Assembly (NCBI GenBank): GCA_020634455.1
Contig: JACKBQ010000001.1
Coordinates: 434,001-498,000 of the forward strand
Length of the DNA: 64,000 bases
Direction: 5' to 3'
DNA from: Ardenticatenaceae bacterium
GTDB lineage: Bacteria > Chloroflexota > Anaerolineae > Promineifilales > Promineifilaceae
Position 1 is the stretch's first letter; every line of letters starts with the position of its first letter. The position numbers were made by a program, and so were the translations under genes. Of this stretch, positions 50,973 to 60,139 are shown one piece after another. The notes below the pieces were generated by a model. The model saw only the letters and a program-made list of their open reading frames with translations, made no database searches and was not told the origin of the DNA.

Positions 50973-52253
50973 ATGATTAGTTTCGAGATTCCTGAATCAA
51001 TTGTAAACCAGGCCCAGATGACCAAGATGGTGGCAGAGCAGGCAATGCGGCCGTTTTCGCGTGATCTGGATGAACATGAGCACCAGCGGCCTGAGACATT
51101 TGTGAATATGACCTGGCCGTTCACCCAGCAGATGATGAAATCGGCTCTAAAGGGCGTGGAAAAACGACTAAATGGGAATGGCAACGGCACCAACGGTGCC
51201 AACGGCCATTCCGCTCCTAAAGGCCCCGATTTTTCGATTTTGGGCTTCATTATGATGGTGGAGCAGATGAGCTGGGGCGACGCCGGGCAGTACCTTTGCC
51301 TGCCGCACCCGATGCTGGGCGGTTCGGCCGTGCAGGCGGCGGGCACGCCAGAGCAGCAAATCCGCTTCCTCAAGAAGTTCACCGAGGGCGATCCCAAGTG
51401 GGGGGCGATGGCCATCACCGAGCCGGGAGCTGGTTCTGATAATAGCTCGATGCGGACAACGGCCGTTCTCGACCCCGACACTAATGAATGGATCCTTAAC
51501 GGCGAGAAAATCTTCATCACCAACGGCAAGCTGGCCCTGGACGAGTCCGATGGGTTGTGCGTGGTTTGGGCCACGATTGACCCGGCTGCCGGACGTGCCG
51601 GTATCAAATCGTTTGTGGTGGAAGGCAACACGCCGGGCGTTTCCATCGCCAAGCAAGAACACAAGTTGGGCATTCGCGCCAGCGACACCGTCGCCCTGCA
51701 TTTCGACAACGTGCGGCTGCCGTTTGAGAACATGCTGGGCACGCTGGACCCGCAGCAGCCTGCGGCCAACAAGGGGTTTAAAGGCGCGATGAAAACGTTC
51801 GACGCCTCCCGCCCGGCGGTGGCGGCTTCTGCAATGGGCATCGCCCGCGCTGCGCTGGAGTTCACCCGCGACAAGCTGGCGGAAGAGGGCATTGTGCTGG
51901 ATTACACCAAGCCGCGCCACGAACTCACCGCCATCGAGCGGGACCTGATGGAGATGGAAGTGCGGCACAAGGGTGCCTGGCTGCTCACGTTGCGCGCTGT
52001 CGGCATGATGGCCCACGGCGAGAGCAACCGGCTGGCGGCCAGCATGTGCAAATTCCGCGCGGGCGAGGCCGTCACCTGGATCACCCAGAAAGGCGTGGAG
52101 CTGCTCGGCCCGATGGGCTATTCCCGCGAATGGCTGGCGGAAAAGTGGATGCGCGACGCGAAAATTAACGACATCTACGAAGGCACGAAGCAGATTAACC
52201 AGCTGATTATTGCCCGGAGTGTTTTAGGTTATTCGCGGCGGGAGTTGAAGTAA
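50973..52253 (+). CDS. Acyl-CoA dehydrogenase family protein
   Basis: A 426-residue ACAD. The N-terminal part has an unusual Asn/Gly-rich linker (NGNGNGTNGANGHSAPKG, about residues 69-86). The FAD/acyl domain has MAITEPGAGSDNSSMRTTA and GEKIFITNG. The catalytic Glu is present in RDAKINDIYEGTKQINQ, so this is likely the active dehydrogenase. Length is 40-50 residues above the usual, because of the linker. It probably oxidises the acyl-CoA in the operon's fatty-acid degradation route, possibly paired with the preceding gene. Confidence 0.9.
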   Translation: MISFEIPESIVNQAQMTKMVAEQAMRPFSRDLDEHEHQRPETFVNMTWPFTQQMMKSALKGVEKRLNGNGNGTNGANGHSAPKGPDFSILGFIMMVEQMSWGDAGQYLCLPHPMLGGSAVQAAGTPEQQIRFLKKFTEGDPKWGAMAITEPGAGSDNSSMRTTAVLDPDTNEWILNGEKIFITNGKLALDESDGLCVVWATIDPAAGRAGIKSFVVEGNTPGVSIAKQEHKLGIRASDTVALHFDNVRLPFENMLGTLDPQQPAANKGFKGAMKTFDASRPAVAASAMGIARAALEFTRDKLAEEGIVLDYTKPRHELTAIERDLMEMEVRHKGAWLLTLRAVGMMAHGESNRLAASMCKFRAGEAVTWITQKGVELLGPMGYSREWLAEKWMRDAKINDIYEGTKQINQLIIARSVLGYSRRELK

Positions 52254-52487
52254 TCGGTGGTCGGTGGGCGTTCGCCGGGGGGTGAAGCCCACCGGCTAGT
52301 TGTGGAAGCCTCTGCGAGGCTAGAGCCCCTGAGGGGCTTCTATAGCTAGCCAGGCCATTTATGGCCCGGCGGACTGGCGGTGGTACACTTGCACCAGACT
52401 AACCCACTGAATTAATCACAGGTGGCGCAGATTCCCTCTAAAATCTCTGTGCCCTCTGTGGCCAAGCAATTTAGGAGAAGTTGACAC
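52254..52487. other. Repeat-rich spacer before the FadN-like gene
   Basis: Short palindromes follow each other: GGGTGAAGCCCACC, AGCCCCTGAGGGGCT and GCCAGGCC...GGCCCGGCGG. CTCTGTGCCCTCTGTGGCC (52445-52463) is then found, the complement of the GGCCACAGAG-type element near 14266-14285. The ribosome site AGGAGAAG precedes the gene. No RNA family recognised. Confidence 0.5.
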
Positions 52488-54872
52488 ATGACATATTCGA
52501 TTCGAAAAGCGGCCGTAATCGGGGCCGGGACGATGGGCGGGGGTATTGCCGCGCATCTGGCCAACATCGGCATTCCGGTGGTGCTGCTAGACATGGTTCC
52601 GCCCAACCTGAGCGAAGCCGAGAAGAACGATCCCAAGGCGCGCAACCGCATCGTGCAAAGTTTGTACGATCGCATGGCCAAGGCCCGCCCGGCGAATCTG
52701 GCCCGCGCCGACCGGGGCGACCTCATCACCCTGGGTAATTTGGAAGACGATTTTGACCTGCTGGCCGACTGCGACTGGATTGTGGAAGTGATTATCGAGC
52801 AGTTAGCCCCGAAGCAGGCGCTGATGGAGCGTATTGAGGCGGTGCGCAAGCCAGGGAGCATCATCAGCAGCAACACGTCTGGCATTCCGATTAATGAGAT
52901 TGCAAACGGCCGTTCCGACGAATTCAAAGCTCATTTCCTCGGCACCCACTTCTTCAACCCGCCGCGCTACCTCAAGCTGTTGGAAGTGATTCCCACGCCC
53001 GACACCGATCCCGAAGTTGTGGACTTTATGGTGCAGTTTGGCAGCGATGTGCTGGGCAAAGGTGTGGTCGTTTGTAAAGACACGCCCAACTTCATCGCCA
53101 ACCGCTTCATTGCCATTGTGGGCTCGTATTTGGCAGAGTATGCGCTGGAAAATGGGTACACCATCGCCGAAGTGGACGCCATCACCGGGCCGCTGGTGGG
53201 TCATCCCAAAACCGCCACCTTCCGCCTGACCGACCTGGTGGGGCTGGACGTGATGATGCACGTCAACAACAACCTCTACCCGGCCATCGCCCACGACCCG
53301 TACCGCGAAATTTTGAAAGGCCCCAAGAGCACGGCGCTGAACGAGAAGCTGGCGGCAAACAAATGGCTGGGTAACAAGAGCGGCCAGGGCTTTTACAAGC
53401 AGGTGCGCGTGGGCGGCAGTCGTGAATTCCACACGATTGATCCGGAAACGCTGGAATATTCGAATCCACCGAGCGTGCGGTTTGACTCCGTGGGGGCAGT
53501 GCGCAAGATTGAAGATTTGGGTGAGCGGCTGCGCAAGCTGATGGAATTTGACGACCGCGCCGCCAATTTTGTGCGCGACACCACTTACTACATGCTGGCC
53601 TACGCGGGCTACGTCACGCCCGAAATCGCCCATTCCATTGTGGATGTGGACAATGCCAACCGCTGGGGGTTTGCCCACGAAGCCGGCCCCTTTGAGATTT
53701 GGGATATGCTGGGCGTGGCTGAAACCATCGAAAAAATGGAAGCGGCGGGTCTGAAAGTGGCCGACTGGGTGAAAGATATGGTAGCGGCTGGGCATAGTAG
53801 TTTTTATAAAGACGGCCGTTTCTTCGACTTCCAAACCAAGCAGTACAGTCCCGTACCCTTCGACGAGAAAAATATCACCGTGCTTGGCTTGCACGAGGCG
53901 AACAAAGAGCTGGCCTGCAACGACAGCGCCAGCCTGCTAGACATGGGCGACGGTGTGCTGCTGTTTGAGTTCCACGCCAAGATGAACGCCATCGATGACC
54001 AGATCATTGCTCTGGGGCACGAGGCGTTGGCCCGTCTGGAAAGCGATTTTGACGCCCTGGTGATTGGTAATGACGCGGACAACTTCTGTGTGGGGGCCAA
54101 CCTGTTTGCCGTGGGTGTGGCGGCAGCCAGCGGCATGTGGGGCCAACTCAACGAGATGATTCGCGGCCTGCAAGCGCTGACGTTTGGCTTGCAGCATGCG
54201 CCGAAACCGGTGGTAACGGCCGTTCGCGGCATGGCTCTCGGCGGCGGCGTGGAGATGGCTGTGGCCGGTTGGGAAAGCGTCGCGGCCCACGAAACGTACA
54301 TGGGCCTGGTGGAAGTCGGCGTCGGGCTGATTCCGGCGGGCGGTGGCTGTAAAGAGCTGCTGCGACGCAGAATTAACCCCGTCATGAAAACGGACAATGC
54401 GGACGTGTTGCCCGTGCTGCAAGATGTGTTTACGCAGGTGGCGACGGCCAAGGTGGGTGAATCCGCCTGGCAGGCCAAAGAGCTGGGCTACCTGCGCGAC
54501 CGCGACATGATTGTGATGAACGCCGACCATCGGCTGGCGCAGGCCAAAGCACGCGCGTTGCAATTGGCCGCCATCGGCGCGCGTCCGCCGGAAGCGGAGA
54601 AAATTTATGCGGCTGGACGGGATGCGCTGTACGCGCTCAAGTTAGGTGTGCAGGGCTTCGTTTGGGGCAACTACGCCAGCGAGCACGACGCGCTGATCAG
54701 CGGCAAGCTGGCCCACGTGCTCACCGGCGGCGACCTGAGCACTGGAACCTGGGTGGACCCGTGGTACATCCTCGATTTGGAGCGGGAAGCGTTCCTCTCG
54801 CTGCTGGGTGAGGAGAAAACCCGTGAGCGCATGACGCATATGTTGACGACTGGTAAACCACTACGCAACTAA
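52488..54872 (+). CDS. Bifunctional 3-hydroxyacyl-CoA dehydrogenase / enoyl-CoA hydratase (FadN-like)
   Basis: A 794-residue enzyme resembling Bacillus FadN. The N-terminal half is the NAD-dependent dehydrogenase: AAVIGAGTMGGGIAAHLANIGIPVVLLDM (Rossmann), SSNTSGIPI, GTHFFNPPRYLKLLEVIPTP (with the conserved His), VCKDTPNFIANR. The C-terminal half is the crotonase-fold hydratase: NDADNFCVGANLFAVG and GMALGGGVEMAVAGWESVAAHETYMGLVEVGVGLIPAGGG, which provide the oxyanion hole and Glu. It would hydrate trans-2-enoyl-CoA and oxidise the 3-hydroxyacyl-CoA. ACAD, FadN and thiolase genes are consecutive. Confidence 0.92.
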   Translation: MTYSIRKAAVIGAGTMGGGIAAHLANIGIPVVLLDMVPPNLSEAEKNDPKARNRIVQSLYDRMAKARPANLARADRGDLITLGNLEDDFDLLADCDWIVEVIIEQLAPKQALMERIEAVRKPGSIISSNTSGIPINEIANGRSDEFKAHFLGTHFFNPPRYLKLLEVIPTPDTDPEVVDFMVQFGSDVLGKGVVVCKDTPNFIANRFIAIVGSYLAEYALENGYTIAEVDAITGPLVGHPKTATFRLTDLVGLDVMMHVNNNLYPAIAHDPYREILKGPKSTALNEKLAANKWLGNKSGQGFYKQVRVGGSREFHTIDPETLEYSNPPSVRFDSVGAVRKIEDLGERLRKLMEFDDRAANFVRDTTYYMLAYAGYVTPEIAHSIVDVDNANRWGFAHEAGPFEIWDMLGVAETIEKMEAAGLKVADWVKDMVAAGHSSFYKDGRFFDFQTKQYSPVPFDEKNITVLGLHEANKELACNDSASLLDMGDGVLLFEFHAKMNAIDDQIIALGHEALARLESDFDALVIGNDADNFCVGANLFAVGVAAASGMWGQLNEMIRGLQALTFGLQHAPKPVVTAVRGMALGGGVEMAVAGWESVAAHETYMGLVEVGVGLIPAGGGCKELLRRRINPVMKTDNADVLPVLQDVFTQVATAKVGESAWQAKELGYLRDRDMIVMNADHRLAQAKARALQLAAIGARPPEAEKIYAAGRDALYALKLGVQGFVWGNYASEHDALISGKLAHVLTGGDLSTGTWVDPWYILDLEREAFLSLLGEEKTRERMTHMLTTGKPLRN

Positions 54873-54873
54873 A

Positions 54874-54941
54874 AGGAGATTGGAGACTAGAGATTGGAGA
54901 TTAAGAGTCAGAGTCTCCAATAACCAATCTCCAGTCTCCTC
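54874..54941. repeat. Hairpin of the GAGATTGGAGACT family
   Basis: GGAGATTGGAGACTAGAGATT units face AGTCTCC..ACCAATCTCCAGTCTCC. It fills the spacer between the FadN-like and thiolase genes. Confidence 0.85.
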
Positions 54942-54956
54942 CGAAGGAGAATTCTT

Positions 54957-56138
54957 ATGACACGAGAAGCAGTCATTGTAGCGGCCAGTCGTACGGCCGT
55001 TGGCAAAGGGAAACGAGGCACTACCCGCAACTGGCGATCCGACGAGATGGCCGCGGCCGTGGTGGCGGAAGTGATGCGGCAGGCAGAGGCGCTCGATCCG
55101 CTGGAAATTGATGACGTGATTATGGGTTGTGCCATGCCCGAAGGGGCACAAGGGCTGAACTTTGCCCGCACCATCGCCCTGCGTGCCGGGCTGCCGGTGG
55201 ATGTGCCGGGCATGACGGTCAACCGCTTTTGCTCCAGCGGCCTGCAAACTATCGCCCTGGCCGCCGAGCGCATCATTGCCAACGGGGCGGATGCGATTAT
55301 CGCGGGTGGCGCGGAGACGATGAGCCTGGTGCCGATGACCGGCTTTCGGGTAAATCCGAACCCGTACATGGTGGAAAACGCGCCAGAAGTGTACATGGGC
55401 ATGGGCCTCACGGCCGAGCGGGTCGCCGACGAGTTTGAGGTGAGCCGCCAGGCGCAGGATGAGTTTGCCCTGCGCAGCCACCAGCGGGCGATGGCCGCCT
55501 ACGAAAAAGAGCTGTTCAAGGGCGAAATTTTGCCGGTGGAGATTGAGGAAGTGACGCCCGGACCGGATGGGCCGCAGCGGCAAACCATCGTTTTTGACCG
55601 GGATGAGCACATCCGCCCGGAAACCACGTTAGAGGGATTGGCCAAGCTGCGCCCGGTGTTCAAAATGGGTGGTTCCGTTACCGCTGGCAATGCCTCGCCG
55701 TTGAGCGATGGGGCAGCGGCCGTTTTGGTGATGGAGCGCCGCAAAGCCGAAGCGTTGGGGCTGAAGCCGCTGGTGCGTTTTGTGGGCTTCAACGTCGGTG
55801 GAGTGCGCCCGGAAATTATGGGTGTGGGGCCGATTACGGCCGTACCGCGCCTGCTGAAGCGCACCGGCATGGCGCTGAGCGACATCGACCTGATTGAGCT
55901 GAACGAGGCGTTTGCGGCGCAAGCCGTGGCCGTCATCCGTGAGCTGGGCTTTGACGAAGAGAAAACCAACGTGAACGGCGGCGCGATTGCTTTGGGGCAT
56001 CCGCTGGGTTGCACGGGGGCCAAGCTGACGGTGCAAATCATCAACGAAATGAAGCGGCGCGGCAATCAGTTTGGCATGGTGACGATGTGCATCGGTGGCG
56101 GCATGGGCGCTGCGGGCATCTTTGAGAATCTTAACTAA
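54957..56138 (+). CDS. fadA: Acetyl-CoA C-acyltransferase (thiolase)
   Basis: A 393-residue thiolase II. The acyl-accepting Cys92 lies in NRFCSSGLQTIALAAERI. The C-terminal NVNGGAIALGHPLGCTGAKLTVQ supplies the catalytic His, and MCIGGGMGAAG the second Cys. NEAFAAQA is also family-typical. It would release acetyl-CoA as the last step of beta-oxidation. CTCCGAAGGAGAATTCTT precedes the ATG. It ends the operon, followed by a GTGACAG/CTGTCAC hairpin. Confidence 0.93.
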   Translation: MTREAVIVAASRTAVGKGKRGTTRNWRSDEMAAAVVAEVMRQAEALDPLEIDDVIMGCAMPEGAQGLNFARTIALRAGLPVDVPGMTVNRFCSSGLQTIALAAERIIANGADAIIAGGAETMSLVPMTGFRVNPNPYMVENAPEVYMGMGLTAERVADEFEVSRQAQDEFALRSHQRAMAAYEKELFKGEILPVEIEEVTPGPDGPQRQTIVFDRDEHIRPETTLEGLAKLRPVFKMGGSVTAGNASPLSDGAAAVLVMERRKAEALGLKPLVRFVGFNVGGVRPEIMGVGPITAVPRLLKRTGMALSDIDLIELNEAFAAQAVAVIRELGFDEEKTNVNGGAIALGHPLGCTGAKLTVQIINEMKRRGNQFGMVTMCIGGGMGAAGIFENLN

Positions 56139-56149
56139 GTCCTGGATTG

Positions 56150-56181
56150 GGTGACAGGCACAGTTTTCTGCGTCTGTCACC
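56150..56181 (+). terminator. Hairpin after the thiolase gene
   Basis: GGTGACAG pairs with CTGTCACC around GCACAGTTTTCTGCGT, 12 nt beyond the stop. A weak T-rich tail (ATCATCTTT) follows. It is likely the operon terminator. Confidence 0.6.
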
Positions 56182-56322
56182 ATCATCTTTGCTTGCTCAC
56201 AAGACCCTCTTTCCTCATCAAAATTACAGGTGTAATTGCGTTAAGTAATCGTAGGGAATGCAGCAATTCTTAAACGAACGCCTATCTTATACTACTATTA
56301 TCTCTAGCTGAACAGGTGTAAG

Positions 56323-57012
56323 ATGGACGTCAAAATTTTGCTCTTTTGTACTGATATCGAAACTGGCTGCATTTGGGAGTTTGCCATGTGCCGGAGGGGT
56401 TGGATGGTGACAACGGCCGTCACTGCCCAGGCAGCACTGACTGAGTGGGAAGAAAACCCTTTTGACCTCATATTGATCAATGCTGGTGACGAAAATTTGT
56501 GCGAAGCTCGCCAATTTTGCCAGGATTTACGTGCTTTCGTTGCCAATCCCATTATTTTTCTTACGGAAGATAGTCGTGAATCGAATCAGGTCGAAATTTA
56601 TGAGGCTGGGGTGGATGAGTGCATTGTAATGCCCATTACAGTTCGACTGCTGATGACCAAACTTGTTGCCTGGCTGCGCCGTTCCTGGAAAATTCCAACA
56701 GAAACCCTGGACACCCTCCATACTGGCACTTTTCAACTAGACTCTGTGCGGCGTTATCTGATCGATGATTGCGGAAAACAAACAAAATTGACCAATTTGG
56801 AATTCCGCTTGATGCACCTTTTTCTCAACAACCCAAATTGCGTCTTAGAAAGCTCGCTTATCCTGAACCGGGTTTGGGGTCATTCCGCTGGCGGAGATTG
56901 CACTTTGCTGAAACATCTGGTTTATCGGCTGCGGCGCAAAATCGAGCCGAATCCCGGCGATCCCCGTTATTTGCAAACTGCTTCTGGCGAAGGCTATATA
57001 TTCCTACCCTGA
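56323..57012 (+). CDS. Orphan winged-helix regulator with degenerate receiver domain
   Basis: A 229-residue protein. Residues 1-120 have a receiver-like fold, but the phosphoacceptor position reads LILINAG (Asn53 instead of Asp) and the switch Lys is Met (CIVMPITV), so aspartyl phosphorylation is not expected. Residues 130-229 are an OmpR-type winged helix: LTNLEFRLMHLFLNNPNCVLESSLILNRVWG and KHLVYRLRRKIEPN...YLQTASGEGYIF. There is no adjacent kinase. It belongs to the atypical response regulators that work by dimerisation or ligand binding. The target is not known. Confidence 0.85.
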   Translation: MDVKILLFCTDIETGCIWEFAMCRRGWMVTTAVTAQAALTEWEENPFDLILINAGDENLCEARQFCQDLRAFVANPIIFLTEDSRESNQVEIYEAGVDECIVMPITVRLLMTKLVAWLRRSWKIPTETLDTLHTGTFQLDSVRRYLIDDCGKQTKLTNLEFRLMHLFLNNPNCVLESSLILNRVWGHSAGGDCTLLKHLVYRLRRKIEPNPGDPRYLQTASGEGYIFLP

Positions 57013-57160
57013 GCCTACGCTATCCCAACGAATTGCCTTCAGGCAAAAAATAAGACTAGTTGCCACTAAGGTAGCGACCGTTTTTGCGACCTAGCCAGCT
57101 TATACTCCTCACAATTCATCAGGTAACGGACGATAACGTTCGAAAAAAAGGAGCAAAAAA

Positions 57161-57808
57161 ATGAAAGTAAAACGGTTGATGATTCCTTTGGTAATGGCTT
57201 TAATGGCTATGTTTTTATTATCAAGTGGGGCCAGCCCGGCGTTGGCTGCCAGTAAAGCATTTAATTATCGCTTTGCTGGTAAGGGAGCGGATGCTGGATG
57301 GTATTCATGTGAGGGGGACGTTTGTACTTACACTTCTGTTTATGTTGCGGATACGATGTACCGGTATGATGGCACGAAGATGAACGGCCGCTCCCTGAGC
57401 TACTCCACATCCACCTATGATCCTGTCAACTTTGCCTTCAGCTACAGCTATGGCTTTGTGGAAAATCCGACGTTTTCCATTAGTAAGAAGCTGACGGCTG
57501 CCTCTGTCTCAGCCTCGGTACCGATCACCACCTGTTCTTACAATGAAATGACTGGTGAGGAAACTTGTATCGATGGCGGTATTGTTCAGGTAAACGTTAC
57601 GTGGACAGGCATTGGAGATTTGATTCGTGGGTCAAGCAAGGGGCATTACGTTTCCAAGAACTTTACCTCCAACTACAGCTTTAAAGGCACCTGGCGCGAA
57701 GCAACGGCCGTTGGCCTGATAAATGGCAATAGCCCGGGCGAGTTTGGCTGGGGACAAATATTTGACCTGAAAGATTCCAGCATGACAAGCTGCCACGGAT
57801 CCTGCTAA
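57161..57808 (+). CDS. Secreted protein of unknown function
   Basis: A 215-residue exported protein. The signal peptide (KRLMIPLVMALMAMFLLSSGASPALA, cleavage before ASK) follows a strong GGAG ribosome site. The mature part is Tyr/Ser-rich and beta-strand-like, with six or more Cys (two in SCEGDVC and TTCSYNEMTGEETC, and SCHGSC at the C-terminus) that could form disulfides. No family recognised. It is monocistronic, with its own terminator. Confidence 0.7.
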   Translation: MKVKRLMIPLVMALMAMFLLSSGASPALAASKAFNYRFAGKGADAGWYSCEGDVCTYTSVYVADTMYRYDGTKMNGRSLSYSTSTYDPVNFAFSYSYGFVENPTFSISKKLTAASVSASVPITTCSYNEMTGEETCIDGGIVQVNVTWTGIGDLIRGSSKGHYVSKNFTSNYSFKGTWREATAVGLINGNSPGEFGWGQIFDLKDSSMTSCHGSC

Positions 57809-57834
57809 TCTATTCGTTTAAAGAGAGTTTGGAG

Positions 57835-57883
57835 AAAAATGCCCTGCATCGGAGCGAAGAGTCATTCTGGTGCAGGGCATTTT
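57835..57883 (+). terminator. Terminator after the secreted-protein gene
   Basis: AAAATGCCCTGCA pairs with TGCAGGGCATTTT around a 23-nt loop 26 nt beyond the stop. Confidence 0.75.
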
Positions 57884-58081
57884 GCCTTAATGGCCGTTTC
57901 GATCTTCCCTCTCCTTCCTGGTTTTTTCTTTGGCTACTGCTGTGAAGAAGCAGGGTTGGTTGTCGCAGGAACGGCCGTTTGTGCCACAAAAAACCCTGCC
58001 CATACCTGCTAAATTCGACTTGTTTCATTTCCTGTCTGCGTACCTGAATTTGAACATGCAGCGCGGCTAGTCCCATTGTGC

Positions 58082-59791
58082 TCAATTCTGGGATATTTCT
58101 GGTTGTGATTCCAGGGTAACAGCGATGAGATGAATGCAGGGATCTATGGTTTCGGTTGTCTGGACGGATGTGTCAATTAGCTGGATTTCCTGAATGGGTT
58201 GATTTTGTAACGCTTCTGGCAGGGTGATGGTAAGGAGATCGATACGGCCGTCCGTATTTCCTTCTTTTCCACGCCATGCCTCTTGTAGATTGGCAGATGT
58301 GGCGCTGTTTACGTAGGTTTCTGGCATGGCTCTGCGCCAATCTCTTATATTGTCCCCCAAAATTAAAGGTTCCCCGAAAGATTGCCCGTTGGCGAAAATG
58401 ATTACCAATTCCCCAATTTTTTGGCCTGAAAATTCAGCCAGCCCCTGCCCGGCTTGAAGCAAAAAATGGGCTTTTGTCGCGGAGAGGTTATTGACTGATA
58501 TTGATACAAGTGTGGGGCGATCAGCGCCACCAATTTCGCATTCTGTAGATATTTTCCAGCCGTGTTCAAAGGGAAGTCCCAGGAGCGTTGTTTGTCCTGG
58601 CCCAAGCCCCAAATTGGCTTCAGGTTCGGTGAGGCGCGAGCTTTCTTCTGTAGAAATTATGTGGAAGATGGGCGCTCGATTTACTGTTGGGGTGAGGATG
58701 TCTGGCGGCTGGCTGGCAACGGCCGTTTCTGGTGGTGAAGTGGGGGGATTTGTGGCGTTTACGGCCGTTTCTGGAGTCACTGTCTGGGTGGGTGTTGAGT
58801 CAGCCATTTCTTCAATGCCGGACACGGGGATGAGCTGCGAACTGATAAGAAATATTGCTGCCAAAAACAAAACGACGCCGAAAACGGCAATCCAGCGACG
58901 TATTGTGGGCCTGGCTTGGGGGTTTGCAGGCAAGGTGCCTGCTGTTTTTATTGGGTTGTAGTGGTCTTGTTTTGGCGCGTTTGTGGTGATGCTAGTTAGG
59001 TGACTTACCAATTCCGTCATCGAGTTGTATCGTTTGGCGGGTTCTTTGGCCAGGGTGTTTTGAATGACGAGATCAACTTTTGGCGGCAGTTCCGGATTAA
59101 AATCGTAAATGTTTGGGATGGGCTCTGTAGTGTGGGCAACGATCTGTTCTAGAATTGTTTCTCCGGCAAACGGCCGTTTACCGGTCAGTAGTTCAAACAA
59201 GATTACGCCCAGAGCATAAATGTCTGTGCGATGGTCCAGGTTTTCATCATTGCGTATTTGTTCCGGGCTCATGTAGGCGGGCGTTCCCATGCTGGATGAT
59301 CCGGTTAAGCTGAGGGTGGCGTCATTTACCTTGACAATGCCAAAATCAGACAAATAGGCGTCGCCCCGGTTGTCTAGTAGGATGTTGCTAGGTTTCAAAT
59401 CGCGATGAATGATGCCTTGTTGATGGACTTCTGCCAGGGTGGAGGCGATGCGTATGACGATGGAAACGGCCGTTTGCATTGGTAGCTTTCCATGGCGAGT
59501 CCATTCAACCAGCGATCCGCCCGCCATATACCGCATAACAATAAATGGCTGTTCTTCGTGTTCCCCAAAATCATAAACTGGCACAATAACAGGGTGATCG
59601 AGTCGGGCAATTGTCCGCGCTTCGCGTTGAAAACGCTCTCGGTATTTTGCCTCAGATAAAAATTGACTGGGTAGAAGTTTTATAGCGACCTGACGATCAA
59701 TGTGAGGATCGTGTGCCAGATAAACAATCCCCATTCCCCCATGGCCAATTAAAGAAATTATTGAGTATCGTCCAATTTGTTCGGGAGTCAT
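58082..59791 (-). CDS. Membrane Ser/Thr protein kinase
   Basis: A 569-residue Hanks-type kinase. Residues about 8-270 have all catalytic motifs: GHGGMGIVYLAHD (P-loop), AIKLL (Lys), HRDLKPSNILL (catalytic loop), DFGIVKV (DFG), GTPAYMSPEQI (APE-like) and activation-loop Ser/Thr. A membrane segment (WIAVFGVVLFLAAIFLISSQL, about 302-322) is followed by a Thr/Pro linker and a C-terminal extracytoplasmic beta-sandwich of about 170 residues with no PASTA repeats. The external part may sense an envelope signal. The ATG is only 8 nt from a TATAAT, so the mRNA may be leaderless. It neighbours a NERD-FHA gene on the same strand. Confidence 0.92.
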   Translation of the reverse strand: MTPEQIGRYSIISLIGHGGMGIVYLAHDPHIDRQVAIKLLPSQFLSEAKYRERFQREARTIARLDHPVIVPVYDFGEHEEQPFIVMRYMAGGSLVEWTRHGKLPMQTAVSIVIRIASTLAEVHQQGIIHRDLKPSNILLDNRGDAYLSDFGIVKVNDATLSLTGSSSMGTPAYMSPEQIRNDENLDHRTDIYALGVILFELLTGKRPFAGETILEQIVAHTTEPIPNIYDFNPELPPKVDLVIQNTLAKEPAKRYNSMTELVSHLTSITTNAPKQDHYNPIKTAGTLPANPQARPTIRRWIAVFGVVLFLAAIFLISSQLIPVSGIEEMADSTPTQTVTPETAVNATNPPTSPPETAVASQPPDILTPTVNRAPIFHIISTEESSRLTEPEANLGLGPGQTTLLGLPFEHGWKISTECEIGGADRPTLVSISVNNLSATKAHFLLQAGQGLAEFSGQKIGELVIIFANGQSFGEPLILGDNIRDWRRAMPETYVNSATSANLQEAWRGKEGNTDGRIDLLTITLPEALQNQPIQEIQLIDTSVQTTETIDPCIHLIAVTLESQPEISQN

Positions 59792-59799
59792 CAGCAGAG

Positions 59800-59805
59800 A
59801 TTATA
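59800..59805 (-). promoter_or_regulatory. -10 box of the kinase gene
   Basis: TATAAT on the minus strand, with its end 8 nt before the kinase ATG, predicts a start of transcription at or within a few bases of the codon, i.e. a leaderless message. No clear -35 box is found. Confidence 0.5.
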
Positions 59806-59857
59806 CAATTTTTGCCACTTTTGTTCCCACTTTTCAGATAAATAGGCTGCTTCTGGC

Positions 59858-60090
59858 TATAATTGGGCCAATCACAGGTTCAGATGCAGTTTTCCGTTTG
59901 GAACATGGGTAAAGCTAGAGGGTTTTGCTCATGCTGTTTTCGAAGTCACCTGGAGCCAAGAGGGATTGACCAAGGATGTTGGTTTTCCGGGTTGATCTTC
60001 GTGAATAGACGCCAGAGATTCACAACACGCTCGCATTGCGGGCATTAGTACCAACAGAAAGGCTGTGAGGCGCTCCACAGCCTTTTATTT
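59858..60090 (+). ncRNA. Candidate small RNA between the kinase and NERD-FHA genes
   Basis: A 348-bp gene-free stretch (59792-60139). On the plus strand TATAAT lies at 59858-59863. A strong hairpin AAGGCTGTG/CACAGCCTT followed by TTATTTT closes at 60090. Between them there is no coding-like frame, but several local stems are present (GTGAAT/ATTCAC, ACCAA/TTGGT, GTTTTCC/GGAAC). No known RNA family was recognised. The terminator could instead serve the NERD-FHA gene on the minus strand, because the hairpin is symmetrical. Confidence 0.35.
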
Positions 60091-60139
60091 TGCCTTTAGA
60101 ATCTAAAAAAAGCTGCAGAGGAAAATGAGAAAGCTGAGA

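Noticed and set aside
57810..58085. 91-codon open frame between the secreted-protein and kinase genes
   Set aside because: It covers a terminator hairpin, overlaps the kinase stop and has Arg/Gln/Ser-rich composition without a family pattern.
59863..60048. 61-codon open frame in the kinase/NERD-FHA spacer
   Set aside because: No ribosome site and no coding-like composition; the region reads better as an RNA candidate.
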